Positions 1-9,375 of a stretch of DNA of 50,138 nt are shown piece by piece (position 1 is the stretch's first letter; every line of letters starts with the position of its first letter). Made by a program: the position numbers and the translations under genes. Location: NCBI GenBank assembly GCA_021793055.1, contig JAJYTL010000001.1:1-50138 (forward strand), given 5' to 3'. The notes below the pieces were generated by a model, which did no database searches, had not been told where the DNA came from, and saw only the letters and a list, made by a program, of their open reading frames with translations. The DNA is from Pseudomonadota bacterium (lineage in GTDB: Bacteria > Pseudomonadota > Alphaproteobacteria > Ferrovibrionales > Ferrovibrionaceae).

Positions 1-654
1 AATTTCGCGCCGGTGTTCCGCAACCGGGCGGCGCTTGTGGTGATGATTGCCTATGCCGCCCACAGTTTCGAGTTGTTCGGCTTCCGCGCTTGGATCGCCG
101 CCTTCTTCGCCTTTGCCGAGACCTTGACCTTGACGGCGGGCATGCGGCCCGATCCCGCGACCATCGCCGCCTTCGTGGTGCTGGTCAGCCTGCCGGCCTC
201 GATCGGCGGCAACGAGATCGCGCTCCGCTTCGGCCGGCGGCGCACCCTGGTGACGGTGATGGCGGCCTCGGCCGTGGCCGCGTGGCTGGTCGGTTTCAGC
301 GCCGTCCTGCCTCTTGCCGCGGTCGTTCTCGCCAGTTTCTGCTATGGCGCGCTGGTGTCGGGCGATTCCGCGGCCTTGACCGCCTCCCTCGTCGCCGTCG
401 CCGACCCCGATCACCGCGGCGCCACCATGGCCATGCATTCGACTTTGGGTTTTGCCGGCGCGTTCTTCGGTCCGATCGTCTTCGGTGTCGTGCTGGACAG
501 GTTCGGCGCCCATCACCTGACGGGTTGGATCGCCGGGTTCGCCTGTCTCGGCTCGGTGGTGGCGATCGGGCCGGTGGTGCTTGCGCTGGTGCCGGGGACC
601 GATGCCTTATCCCACTTGTCGGCTGTACAACAGCCCATGGCCAGAAGTGAGTGA
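1..654 (+). CDS. MFS transporter, C-terminal part (5' end outside window)
   Basis: This is the C-terminal half of a major facilitator superfamily inner-membrane transporter. The frame is open through base 1, so the true start lies upstream; a GTG at 13 is only an internal codon. About 217 residues are visible, mostly hydrophobic, with about six membrane helices. A short basic cytoplasmic loop (FGRRRTL) and the stretch GATMAMHSTLGFAGAFFGP look like late MFS helices. The last 20 residues are hydrophilic. The substrate cannot be told from this fragment. The following 250 bases hold no convincing gene. They contain a small hairpin (CCTTC-GGG-GAAGG, 713-725) without a T-run. Confidence 0.8.
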   Translation, partial: NFAPVFRNRAALVVMIAYAAHSFELFGFRAWIAAFFAFAETLTLTAGMRPDPATIAAFVVLVSLPASIGGNEIALRFGRRRTLVTVMAASAVAAWLVGFSAVLPLAAVVLASFCYGALVSGDSAALTASLVAVADPDHRGATMAMHSTLGFAGAFFGPIVFGVVLDRFGAHHLTGWIAGFACLGSVVAIGPVVLALVPGTDALSHLSAVQQPMARSE

Positions 655-903
655 AGCAAGGACAACACTCGGTCAAAGCGCGTTGAAGCGCCGCGGTGAC
701 AATAAGAATCCGCCTTCGGGGAAGGATTGACAAAGCCTGGTCTTGGGTCGAGAGTAGCGACCGCTCCAAGCAGTCGTTCTACCTGCCATCGCGTCGTCGA
801 CGCGACGGGACATCGCTATATTCATCGACCTTGTGGCGACCGGAGACGCTCTCGCGGGCTCGGTGCCGCCTTCCATTCGGAGACCGACGTCCGTCGATGC
901 GGC

Positions 904-1845
904 ATGGCAAGGAGCGGCGAGGCTTCTGGAGCGGTGGTGGTTTGTTGTAGTGGGGGGCCTGTGTTGGCGGTTCCTAGAGTGAAGGCGCGGAATAAACGGC
1001 GGAGCGTCGCGTCTCCGCGGCGGCGTCGCGAGGCCGTGGCAGCCGCAGCGATTTCATCCGATTTCGCGCCGGAATCGGAAACCGTGCGTCTGGCCGCGAA
1101 AGTGCTGCGCGGCGCATCGATCCCTGCGGCGAAATATTCCGAAGCCTTGTCTGCCTTGTCGCAGGCCTTGGCGGAATTGCGAGTAGAGGACTTCGGCCCG
1201 CAAATCGCCGCGGTGCCGGCGTCGCGAGAACGTGACATCGAGGCCCCGATCGAGGAGCGGCCCAAGGCGGCGAAGGCTGCCAAGGTGCGATCGCGCGGCC
1301 GGCCGCGGCGGTCGGCTGCGGCGATCGCCGCCGGAGAGCGCGGCGGCGAGGAGATCGCCGCGCCGGAAGCGCCGCTCGAACCGCCGATCGAACCGCCGCA
1401 AGCGCGGCTGATCCGCCGGGCCGACGTGGTGCATGAGCGCGCACCGGCTGCGCGGGAGCCGTTTTTGAACGGGCCGCGGCGAAGCGTGGTCAAATGGTTC
1501 GACGACAAGCACCGGCGCGGCGCCCTCCATGTGCCGGGGATCGGCGGCGAGGTCGCGATCAGCGGCGGGGCGCTCGATGCGTTCGGCGTGCATCGTCTGT
1601 TTCGCGGCCAAGAGGTGATGGTGGAGGTCGTCGAGCAGAAGGGGAGCGTGACCGTCGTTTCGCTTGCGCTGCCGAGTGAGTCCGCCGGGCCGAGCCGCGC
1701 CTTTAGCGCGGCGGCGCCCGAAGGCCGGCGGCGCCTCTCGGTGGTTGTTGAGGACAAGCGCAAGGCCTTGCAGCGGGTCGGTGCCAAGCTCAAGGCCGAA
1801 AGCGTCTTCAGCAAGAACCGGGGGCCCGACGGTTCGAACGACTAG
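904..1845 (+). CDS. protein with C-terminal degenerate cold-shock-like domain
   Basis: The start is uncertain. ATG 904 is chosen; in-frame GTG codons at 961 and 979 are alternatives, and the ORF extends upstream to 727 in poor coding sequence. From ATG 904 the protein has about 313 residues. The first part is basic and low in complexity (Arg/Ala/Pro-rich linkers, including a GRPRRS patch). It is followed by a fold reminiscent of the cold-shock OB domain, beginning VVKWFDDKHRRGALHV and continuing to FRGQEVMVEVVE. KWF and GQ.V match cold-shock proteins, but the RNA-binding RNP1 (KGFGFI) and RNP2 (VFVHF) motifs are not conserved. The tail is basic. Nucleic-acid binding is inferred, not shown. 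A palindromic repeat begins right after the stop. Confidence 0.6.
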   Translation: MARSGEASGAVVVCCSGGPVLAVPRVKARNKRRSVASPRRRREAVAAAAISSDFAPESETVRLAAKVLRGASIPAAKYSEALSALSQALAELRVEDFGPQIAAVPASRERDIEAPIEERPKAAKAAKVRSRGRPRRSAAAIAAGERGGEEIAAPEAPLEPPIEPPQARLIRRADVVHERAPAAREPFLNGPRRSVVKWFDDKHRRGALHVPGIGGEVAISGGALDAFGVHRLFRGQEVMVEVVEQKGSVTVVSLALPSESAGPSRAFSAAAPEGRRRLSVVVEDKRKALQRVGAKLKAESVFSKNRGPDGSND

Positions 1846-1909
1846 CGCACGATGGTTTTGGGTCGGTTCGAGCCAAAACCATGCCCGCGCGCTGCTCCAA
1901 CGAGTTGGC
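1846..1909. repeat. palindromic repeat, copy A
   Basis: An inverted repeat with 10-bp arms (ATGGTTTTGG at 1852-1861, CCAAAACCAT at 1873-1882) and an 11-nt spacer. A tail containing GCTGCTCCAACGAGTTGG follows. The same layout recurs at 17574 and 35322. It sits directly after the stop codon of the preceding gene and between convergent transcription units (this gene and rnpB), so it may double as a two-way terminator. It is a dispersed intergenic element rather than part of the gene. Confidence 0.7.
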
Positions 1910-1967
1910 GTTCGCCCTTCGCGCCGGGCATCGGCACCTGCATTCGCCGGCCCGCTGCGGGGTCAAG

Positions 1968-2356
<389 letters not shown>

Positions 2357-2361
2357 TTCTC

Positions 2362-2390
2362 TAGGTAGGCCCTGCGGGCGGGCCGGTCAA
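2362..2390 (-). promoter_or_regulatory. putative sigma-70 promoter of rnpB
   Basis: On the minus strand TTGACC (2385-2390) is followed by 17 bases and TACCTA (2362-2367), which would start transcription near 2355, the predicted 5' end of rnpB. The -35 is good and the -10 is poor (TA then mismatches). The placement is the main support. Confidence 0.5.
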
Positions 2391-2403
2391 GCGGGGCGCG
2401 ACG

Positions 2404-3165
2404 CTATGGCAGCGATGCCGGCTGGGCGGCGAGATGGAAGATCAGGCTCGTGGTTTCCGCATCCGCGCGGCCGTCCACTTGGCGCGGACGGAAATGGCGT
2501 TGAAAGGCGGCGACGACGGCCGCGGTGCCGGGATCGAAACAGCCGCTGCCCTCGATGCCATAGCCGATCGCGGCGAGCGCGATCTGGAGATCGATCACCG
2601 CGCCGCCGGCCATGCCGGGCTCAAGCGCGGGCGCTGTCGCGGCCGGCGCGAAGCCGGCGGCGGGCCACAGGCCGAGCCCGGCGCAGGCAAGCCGCGCCCA
2701 GTCGAAGCGCTCGCCCGGATCCTGCTTGCGCGATGGCGCGACATCCGAATGGCCAAGCACGCGCCCGGGCGGGATTCGGTGGCGGGCGACGATATCCTGG
2801 GCAAGCGCGATCAGGCGCGCCATTTGCGCTTCGGCAAACGGCGGCAGGCCACCGTCGTGGCCGGAATTCGCGAGCTCGATGCCGATCGAGCGGCCATTGA
2901 TGTCGCTGGCGCCTTGCCACGAGGCCAAGCCGGCGTGCCAGGCGCGGCGCGCCTCGGGCACCAGGGCATAGACCTCGCCCGCCTCGTCGATCAGGTAATG
3001 GGCACTGACCTTGGCCGTGGGATCGGCGAGGCGGGCAAGCGCCGCCTCGCTGCTCGCCATCCCGGTATAGTGCAACAATAGGATATCGATCGCCCGTTCG
3101 GCGGATCGCGCATCGTGGTTCGGCGACGGGTAGGGGCGAACGGCGCGTTCAAGCAAATTCGTCAA
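2404..3165 (-). CDS. N-acetylmuramoyl-L-alanine amidase (Amidase_2) with peptidoglycan-binding domain
   Basis: A zinc amidase that cuts the bond between N-acetylmuramic acid and L-alanine in peptidoglycan or anhydro-muropeptides (AmpD/AmiD family). Of 253 residues, the first 180 form the Amidase_2 domain. Likely zinc ligands are His32 (LLLHYTG), His139 (LGHSDVAPSRKQDPG) and Asp149, with Glu97 (SIGIEL) near the active site. Residues about 185-245 form a peptidoglycan-binding domain (VIDLQIALAAIGYGIEGSG...FQRHF). No signal peptide is visible, so it is either cytoplasmic like AmpD or exported without a recognisable leader. Its start overlaps the end of the upstream gene by 17 bp, suggesting cotranscription. 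rnpB's promoter lies just beyond its stop. Confidence 0.88.
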   Translation of the reverse strand: MTNLLERAVRPYPSPNHDARSAERAIDILLLHYTGMASSEAALARLADPTAKVSAHYLIDEAGEVYALVPEARRAWHAGLASWQGASDINGRSIGIELANSGHDGGLPPFAEAQMARLIALAQDIVARHRIPPGRVLGHSDVAPSRKQDPGERFDWARLACAGLGLWPAAGFAPAATAPALEPGMAGGAVIDLQIALAAIGYGIEGSGCFDPGTAAVVAAFQRHFRPRQVDGRADAETTSLIFHLAAQPASLP

Positions 3166-3460
3166 TCTTGCCTTCCAGATTGTCGACGATGACCGGCGTC
3201 TCGAAATAATCCACTTCCGGTTCGGCGCCGTAGCGTTCGGCCATCGTGGCGCGCCATTCGCGGTTGAAGAGCTGCTCCGCCTGCTGGCGCGTTTGCCACA
3301 GATAGCAGCCGCCAGCGGTGCCGTCCGCGTTCCAGATGTAATATTTCCGCACCAAGCCCGGCAGCCCGCGGTAACGCGGTGCCGTTTGCTTGAACAGGGC
3401 GGTTGCCTTGTCGCGGGCCATGCCGGCCGGCAGCTTGAACCGCACGATGGCGACGATCAT
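3149..3460 (-). CDS. YdhR-like monooxygenase / dimeric alpha-beta barrel protein
   Basis: A small protein of 103 residues if started at the ATG giving MIVAIVRFKLP; nine further residues are possible from 3487. The pattern is an N-terminal beta strand, then LFKQTAPRYRGLPGLVRKYYIWNADG, GGCYLWQTRQQAEQLF and a C-terminal strand ending in DYFETPVIVDN. It matches small ferredoxin-like-fold proteins of the YdhR/ABM type, which usually act as dimers and include putative monooxygenases. The substrate is unknown. It is translationally coupled to the amidase downstream, though no functional link is obvious. Family assignment is from remembered pattern only. Confidence 0.65.
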   Translation of the reverse strand: MIVAIVRFKLPAGMARDKATALFKQTAPRYRGLPGLVRKYYIWNADGTAGGCYLWQTRQQAEQLFNREWRATMAERYGAEPEVDYFETPVIVDNLEGKIDEFA

Positions 3461-3684
3461 CCTGGCCTCCGTCTTTGCTGCCGGCATCGCCGCGGCGGGC
3501 GCCTGGTCTCAAGGCTCCGGCTGTCGGGCGCCGCGCCGCGCGGCTCGTGCCGATTGCACGCAAGTCAACCAGAGGTATATTATCGCGAGATCGGATGATC
3601 GCGCCCGCGACCGCCCAAGCTCCGCTGCGTCGCAATCATCGTAACATGCCGGGATCGCCGGCGCATCCGCGCCGACGGCATTGC

Positions 3685-3852
3685 TTAGCCGTCGCGGCTG
3701 GTATCGGAGCGGCGGGCAGCGCGTTCAAGCTCCCTGCGGGCTTCTTTGAGCAGGCGCGTCACTTGCTCGCGCTCGGCCTTTTCCAGCGCCGTTTCGAGCA
3801 GGCGCTCATAATGGGCGATGTTCAGGCGGATGATTTCCGGGCTTTCATCCAT
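3685..3852 (-). CDS. small conserved-looking helical protein, 55 aa
   Basis: A short ORF on the minus strand from ATG at 3852 to TAA at 3685. The product begins MDESPEIIRLNIAHYERLL and is almost entirely charged and amphipathic (ALEKAEREQVTRLLKEARRELERAARRSD), so it should form one or two alpha-helices, possibly a coiled coil. Similar short proteins with an ILRLNI.HY..LL pattern occur in many alphaproteobacteria; this is from memory. No function is known. It stands alone between the amidase operon and the oppositely oriented oxoprolinase gene. Confidence 0.65.
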   Translation of the reverse strand: MDESPEIIRLNIAHYERLLETALEKAEREQVTRLLKEARRELERAARRSDTSRDG

Positions 3853-4065
3853 CCGGCGCGCCCTCTAACGGCTGTTGCCACACCATGTCGACAACGTTAG
3901 CGCCAAGATATTAAGCACACAATCACTCTTAGACGCATTCCATCACTTTATGACATTGCTGTCGCCGAGGTTATGCCGCCGGCCCGCGCCGAGCAGGCTG
4001 CAAGGCCTCGTTGACCCAGCTTTTCGCTTGCGCCACAGTGGCGCCGGGCGAGTGGAGGAGATGTC

Positions 4066-7000
4066 ATGCGGTCCGAGGGTTTGGATAAAGGCTGGGAGTT
4101 CTGGATCGATCGCGGCGGCACCTTCACCGACCTGGTCGCACGGCGACCCGATGGTGCCATATACACGCATAAGCTGTTGTCGGAGAATCCCGAGCGCTAC
4201 AAGGACGCGGCGCTCCAAGGCATCCGCGATCTGCTTGGCGTCGAGCCGGGCGCGCCGCTGCCGACAGCGCGCATCCGCGTGGTCAAGATGGGCACCACGG
4301 TCGCGACCAACGCGCTCCTCGAGCGCCGGGGCGAGCGCACGCTGCTGGTCACCACCAAGGGGTTCCGCGACCAGCTCCGCATCGGCTATCAGACCCGGCC
4401 CAAGCTCTTCGCTCTCGACATCCAGCTTCCCGAGATGCTGTTCGAGCGCGTTCTCGAGGTCGACGAGCGCGTCACCGCCAAGGGCGAGGTGCTGGCGGCA
4501 CCAGACCTCGAGGCCGCGCGCGAGGGTCTTGCCCGCGCCCATGCCGACGGCATTCGCGCGTGCGCCATCGTCTTTCTGCATGCCTATCGCTATCCCGCCG
4601 CCGAGGACGCGGTGGCGGCGGTGGCGCGCGAGGTCGGCTTCACCCAGGTTTCGACCAGCCATGAGGTGAGCCCGCTGATGAAATACGTGCCGCGCGGCGA
4701 TACCACCGTGGTCGACGCCTATCTGTCGCCGATTCTGCGCCGTTACGTCGACGATCTCGAGCGCGAGCTCAAGGGCACGCAGCTCCTCTTCATGCAATCC
4801 AACGGCGGTCTCAAGGACGCCCATCTCTTCCGCGGCAAGGACGCCATTCTCTCCGGCCCGGCCGGCGGCGTCGTCGGCATGGTGCGGACCTCGAACATCG
4901 CCGGCTTCGAGCGCATCATCGGCTTCGACATGGGCGGCACCTCGACCGACGTCAGCCATTTCGACGGCGCCTACGAGCGCACCTTCGACAGCGAGGTCGC
5001 CGGCGTGCGCATCCGCGCCCCGATGATGCGCATCCACACCGTCGCGGCGGGCGGCGGTTCGGTTCTCGTCTTCGACGGCGCGCGCTATCGCGTCGGACCG
5101 CAATCGGCCGGCGCCGATCCGGGTCCGGCTTGCTACCGGCGCGGCGGACCGCTCACGGTCACCGACTGCAATGTCATGCTGGGCAAGCTCGATCCGCGCT
5201 TTTTCCCCAAGGTCTTTGGCCCGGCCGGCGATCAGCCGCTGGATGCCGAGGTGGTGCGGTCCAAGTTCGCCGAGCTCGCGGCCGAGATCGCGGCCAAGAC
5301 CGGCGACAAGCGGTCGCCGGAACAGGTGGCGGACGGCTTCCTCAGCATCGCCGTCGACAACATGGCGAACGCGATCAAGAAAATCTCGGTTGCGCGCGGC
5401 TACGACGTCAGCAAGTACGTCTTGACCTGCTTCGGCGGCGCCGGCGGCCAACACGCTTGTCTGGTCGCCGACGCGCTCGGCATCACCAGCGTTCTCTTGC
5501 ATCCCTTCGCCGGTGTGCTTTCGGCCTATGGCATGGGGCTCGCCGATCAGCGCACGATGCGCGAGAAGACCGTCGAGGTGCCACTCGAAGCCTCGGCGCT
5601 CCCGCGGATCGAGGCCGAGCTCGCGGCGCTCGCCGGCGAGACCAGCGACGATCTCCGCGCCCAAGGGGTCGCGCCCGAACAGATCGCCGTTGAGCGCCGG
5701 CTTCACCTCCGCTACGCCGGCTCGGACGTGCCCCTGATCGTGCCCTTCGGCGATCTCGCCGCCATCACCGCCGCCTTCGAGGCGGCGCATCGCCAGCGCT
5801 ACGGCTTCATCTCGCCCGAAAAAGGCCTGATCGTCGAAGCCGTGGCGGCCGAGGCGATCGGCGCCGCGACCACCGTCGACGAACCCGAGGCCGCACCCGG
5901 CGCGCCGGGCCGCGCGGTGCCCGAGACGGCGCGCGGGCAAACCTTCATGGCGGGCGCCTGGCGCGAGACGCCGGTGATCGACCGCGAGGCGATGTTGCCC
6001 GGCAGTCGGGTCGCCGGCCCGGCCGTCATCGTCGAGCGCACCGGCACCACCGTGGTCGAGCCCGGCTGGCAGGCGGAGCTGACGTCGCGGCGCCATCTTC
6101 TACTCGCCCGCACCGTGCCGCTGGCGCGGGCGAATTCGGTCGGCACCAAGGTCGATCCCGTCCGGCTCGAGATTTTCAACAATCTCTTCATGTCGATCGC
6201 CGAGCAGATGGGATCGGTGCTCGCCAATACCGCCTATTCGGTGAACATCAAGGAGCGGCTCGATTTCTCCTGCGCGATCTTCGACCTCGCGGGCGAACTG
6301 GTGGCCAACGCGCCGCACGTGCCGGTGCACCTCGGTTCCATGAGCGAGAGCATCAAGACCATCATCCGCCAGCGCGGCGCCGAGACGCGGGCGGGCGACG
6401 TCTATGTGCTGAACGCGCCCTACGACGGCGGCACCCATCTTCCCGATGTCACCGTGGTAACGCCGGTGTTCGACCGCGCCGGCACGGAACTGCTGTTCTA
6501 TGTCGCGGCGCGCGGTCATCACGCCGATATCGGCGGCACCACGCCGGGCTCGATGCCGCCCGACAGCCGAAGCGTCGCCGAGGAAGGCATCCTGTTCGAC
6601 AATTTCCAGCTCGTCGATCGCGGCCGCTTCCTTGAGCGCAAGGTGCGCGAACTGCTCGCGAGCGGTCCCTATCCGGCCCGCAATCCGGCGCAGAACATCG
6701 CCGATCTTCAGGCCCAGATCGCGGCCTGCGAGAAAGGCGCGCAGGAGCTCCGCCGCATGGTCGACCAGTTCGGCCTCGAGGTGGTGCGGGCCTATATGAG
6801 CCACGTCCAGGACAACGCCGAGGAGCAGGTGCGCCAAGTCATCGCCCGGCTCAAGGACGGCAGCTTCGTCTATCCCATGGACGATGGGCGCGAGATCGCG
6901 GTCAAGATCGCGATCGACCGCGCGGCGCGCGCCGCCACCGTGGACTTCACCGGCACCAGCCCGCAGCATCAAGGCAATTTCAACGCGCCGAAGGCGGTCG

Positions 7001-7704
7001 CGGTGGCGGCGGTGCTTTATGTCTTCCGTTGCCTGGTCGATACCGACATTCCGTTGAACGGCGGCTGCCTCAAGCCCCTGAACATCATCGTGCCCGAGGG
7101 CTCGATGCTGAACCCGCGCTATCCCGCGGCGGTGGTCGCCGGCAATGTCGAGACCAGCCAGTGCATCACCGACACGCTGTTCGGCGCGCTCGGGGTACTG
7201 GCCGCCTCGCAGGGGACGATGAACAACCTGACCTTCGGCAACAAGGACTATCAGTATTACGAGACGATCTGCGGCGGCGCCGGGGCGGGGCCCGGCTTCA
7301 ACGGCGCCGATGCCGTCCACACCCATATGACCAATACCCGGCTCACCGATCCCGAAGTGCTCGAATGGCGCTTCCCGGTCCTGCTTGAGAGTTTCGAGAT
7401 CCGCCATGGCTCGGGCGGCGCCGGCCGCTGGCGGGGCGGCGATGGCGTCCGGCGGCGGATTCGCTTTTTCGAGCCGATGACGGTGGCGCTGCTCTCCAGC
7501 CACCGCAAGGTGCCGCCCTTCGGCGCCGCCGGCGGCGAGCCGGGCGAGGTCGGCCGGCAGTGGGTCGAGCGCGCGGGCGATGGCCGCGAGGCCTTGGCGG
7601 GTTGCGATCAGGCCGAACTTAGGGCCGGCGACGTCTTCGTGATCGAGACCCCGTCGGGCGGCGGCTACGGCAAGGCCGAGGTCCGCAAGGCGGCGGCGGA
7701 ATAA
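4066..7704 (+). CDS. 5-oxoprolinase / hydantoinase, fused A and B subunits
   Basis: An ATP-dependent cyclic amide hydrolase of 1212 residues, the usual length of fused 5-oxoprolinase (OPLAH type), which opens 5-oxo-L-proline to L-glutamate with ATP cleavage. Residues about 10-690 are the HyuA/ATPase-like half: IDRGGTFTDLVARRPDG, the GTTVATNALLER motif, the acidic FDMGGTSTDVSHFDG motif and GGGSVLVFDGARYRVGPQS. Residues about 700-1200 are the HyuB half, with LDFSCAIFDLAGELVANAPHVPVHLGSM and GHHADIGGTTPGSMPP. A strong ribosome site (GGAGGAG) precedes ATG 4066. It is convergent with the phosphoesterase, with only 11 bp between stops. 5-Oxoproline is the best substrate guess, but related hydantoins cannot be excluded. 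A separate split hydantoinase lies at 39.8-43.7 kb. Confidence 0.9.
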   Translation: MRSEGLDKGWEFWIDRGGTFTDLVARRPDGAIYTHKLLSENPERYKDAALQGIRDLLGVEPGAPLPTARIRVVKMGTTVATNALLERRGERTLLVTTKGFRDQLRIGYQTRPKLFALDIQLPEMLFERVLEVDERVTAKGEVLAAPDLEAAREGLARAHADGIRACAIVFLHAYRYPAAEDAVAAVAREVGFTQVSTSHEVSPLMKYVPRGDTTVVDAYLSPILRRYVDDLERELKGTQLLFMQSNGGLKDAHLFRGKDAILSGPAGGVVGMVRTSNIAGFERIIGFDMGGTSTDVSHFDGAYERTFDSEVAGVRIRAPMMRIHTVAAGGGSVLVFDGARYRVGPQSAGADPGPACYRRGGPLTVTDCNVMLGKLDPRFFPKVFGPAGDQPLDAEVVRSKFAELAAEIAAKTGDKRSPEQVADGFLSIAVDNMANAIKKISVARGYDVSKYVLTCFGGAGGQHACLVADALGITSVLLHPFAGVLSAYGMGLADQRTMREKTVEVPLEASALPRIEAELAALAGETSDDLRAQGVAPEQIAVERRLHLRYAGSDVPLIVPFGDLAAITAAFEAAHRQRYGFISPEKGLIVEAVAAEAIGAATTVDEPEAAPGAPGRAVPETARGQTFMAGAWRETPVIDREAMLPGSRVAGPAVIVERTGTTVVEPGWQAELTSRRHLLLARTVPLARANSVGTKVDPVRLEIFNNLFMSIAEQMGSVLANTAYSVNIKERLDFSCAIFDLAGELVANAPHVPVHLGSMSESIKTIIRQRGAETRAGDVYVLNAPYDGGTHLPDVTVVTPVFDRAGTELLFYVAARGHHADIGGTTPGSMPPDSRSVAEEGILFDNFQLVDRGRFLERKVRELLASGPYPARNPAQNIADLQAQIAACEKGAQELRRMVDQFGLEVVRAYMSHVQDNAEEQVRQVIARLKDGSFVYPMDDGREIAVKIAIDRAARAATVDFTGTSPQHQGNFNAPKAVAVAAVLYVFRCLVDTDIPLNGGCLKPLNIIVPEGSMLNPRYPAAVVAGNVETSQCITDTLFGALGVLAASQGTMNNLTFGNKDYQYYETICGGAGAGPGFNGADAVHTHMTNTRLTDPEVLEWRFPVLLESFEIRHGSGGAGRWRGGDGVRRRIRFFEPMTVALLSSHRKVPPFGAAGGEPGEVGRQWVERAGDGREALAGCDQAELRAGDVFVIETPSGGGYGKAEVRKAAAE

Positions 7705-7715
7705 GCCGGCGCGAC

Positions 7716-9194
7716 CTAATCCGTGCCGAAAAACCGCGCCAGGCCATTCTTGATCTCGGCCAGCGCTTCCCCTGCCGTGTTGGGGGCATCCGGTGGTGGG
7801 GGGAGTGTCGTCGCGTGCTTAACCGGGTCTTGGCCGGCCGCCGGCAGCAGCCCGGCGAGGCCGTGCAGCGCCGCCTGCATGTCGTTCAAGGGCCGCGTCA
7901 GCGCGTCTTGGAGGATCGGCGCGGTCGGCACATAGGGCAGCGCCGCGATCGTTTCGGGGCCGAGATTCGTCGGCTGATCCAAAGTCAGGGCGCGATCGAG
8001 ATCGGGAGCGACGTCGTCCCGGTTGGTCAGCTTCGGGCCAAGATCGAAGCAAAGACGCAAGGTCTTGATAATCGAGGTGTGGTCGAACGGATAGGGCGGA
8101 CCCTGGTGCGGCAGGCCATCCGGGGCGGCGCGCAGCATGCTTTCCGCCTCGACATAGGGCGAGGCGATCACCGCCGGCACGCGGACGCCATAACGGTCGA
8201 AAGCGAAGCCACTCGGGTCGCGATAATCGTCGGGCGAGACGGCGCGCGGCGGCGGCGCGTGATCGTAGCAGCCGCCATGCTCGTCGTAGGTGACGATGAG
8301 GAGCGTTTGCCGCCACGCGGCCTCGTTCTTGCGCAGCGCGTTATAGACCCGGGCGATCAGTTGATCGCCGAGCGCGACATTGTGCGGCGGGTGCTGATCG
8401 TTCGGCAGCAGGATGCCGAGTTCGCCGAGATAATGCGGCTCGATGAAGGAATAGGCGGGAAGCAGGCCGGCTTCGGTGGCGCGGAGAAACTCGTCGAAGC
8501 GGTGGAAATGGTCGGGATGGCTTTGCAGGCGGAGAAGCGTCAGGGCCTGCGGCACGTCGTGAAAGAAGATCGCCCAGTCGAGCCCTTTGGCCTGTAGCCG
8601 ATCGAAGACGGTCGGCATTTCGTACGGGAAATGCGCCGGGGAATTGTTGACGTAGCCCCGCGCGGTGCCGGTGTGGACGAAGAAGCGGTTGGGCCAGGTC
8701 TGGTTCGGCGCCGAGGCGTGCCATTGGTCGGAGACCGCGAAGGCCCGCGCGAGGCTTGAGAGCGCTGGCACCTGTTGCGGCAGGTAATGATGCATGGCCG
8801 CCCGCGCGAGATAGGGCGAGGCGGCGTAATCGCCGGGCGTCGGCGGCTTGTATTGGCGGAGATAATTGTCGACGAAGCCGGTCATCGGCGGGGGCGTCGC
8901 CGCCGACGGCTGGCCGCTGAGGCCGAACAGCTGCCGGTTGATGTCGTCGAAGCGCTCGCCCGGATCGGGGCTCGGAACGGTCATGGCGTCCGGCGCGAGC
9001 GTAGGGTCGTTCCACACCGGCACCGGCGCGAGAAGCCGCCCGGTGGCCGGGTCGTGGCAGGGATTGCTCTCGGTGCCGCTCAGGCCGTTGAAATCGGCGC
9101 GATTTGGGTAGAGCCGGCCGAGGACATTGTCGAAAGAGCGGTTCTCCAGCATGAGAACCACCACATGCTTGATCTTGCTGCCGAGACCCGCCAT
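7716..9194 (-). CDS. phosphoesterase-family protein (phospholipase C / acid phosphatase type)
   Basis: 492 residues of the phosphoesterase family that includes bacterial phospholipase C and AcpA acid phosphatases. The N-terminal signature HVVVLMLENRSFDNVLG carries the metal/nucleophile region. Further conserved blocks are VSDQWHASAPNQTWPNR, FIEPHY, DQHPPHNVALGDQLI and the metal-binding TYDEHGGCYDHAPPP. Most relatives are exported, yet no Sec or Tat leader is visible ahead of the first motif, so this one may be cytoplasmic or the real start may differ. Substrate (phospholipid, phosphomonoester or other) is not decided by sequence. It diverges from the SDR gene across a 180-bp region containing a strong inverted repeat. 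Confidence 0.82.
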   Translation of the reverse strand: MAGLGSKIKHVVVLMLENRSFDNVLGRLYPNRADFNGLSGTESNPCHDPATGRLLAPVPVWNDPTLAPDAMTVPSPDPGERFDDINRQLFGLSGQPSAATPPPMTGFVDNYLRQYKPPTPGDYAASPYLARAAMHHYLPQQVPALSSLARAFAVSDQWHASAPNQTWPNRFFVHTGTARGYVNNSPAHFPYEMPTVFDRLQAKGLDWAIFFHDVPQALTLLRLQSHPDHFHRFDEFLRATEAGLLPAYSFIEPHYLGELGILLPNDQHPPHNVALGDQLIARVYNALRKNEAAWRQTLLIVTYDEHGGCYDHAPPPRAVSPDDYRDPSGFAFDRYGVRVPAVIASPYVEAESMLRAAPDGLPHQGPPYPFDHTSIIKTLRLCFDLGPKLTNRDDVAPDLDRALTLDQPTNLGPETIAALPYVPTAPILQDALTRPLNDMQAALHGLAGLLPAAGQDPVKHATTLPPPPDAPNTAGEALAEIKNGLARFFGTD

Positions 9195-9323
9195 GCCCGC
9201 TCCCCCGCCGTTGCCGCCGAATGACGCGGTTGAGGACGCCGTGCGTCAAGGTTAGCAAAAGGGCCGGCCTACCGGAAGCCGGCGGCTGTTCGGCACCGCC
9301 ACGGTTAGCACCGCGCGCCTGCG

Positions 9324-9351
9324 GGGCGCGCAAAATCCGCTTTGCGCGCCC
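9324..9351. repeat. perfect 11-bp inverted repeat in a divergent intergenic region
   Basis: Arms GGGCGCGCAAA (9324-9334) and TTTGCGCGCCC (9341-9351) surround a 6-nt spacer, 25 bp before the SDR start. It lies between divergently transcribed genes, and no T-run follows. It could be an operator for either gene or an mRNA leader hairpin. Confidence 0.6.
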
Positions 9352-9375
9352 GGGACGCGCCGCTAGAGTGCCGTC

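Noticed and set aside
3943..6096. 717-codon open frame on the minus strand opposite the 5-oxoprolinase gene
   Set aside because: Its translation is low-complexity Arg/Ala/Gly/His-rich with no family motif, a typical shadow in GC-rich DNA. The plus-strand frame has full family conservation.
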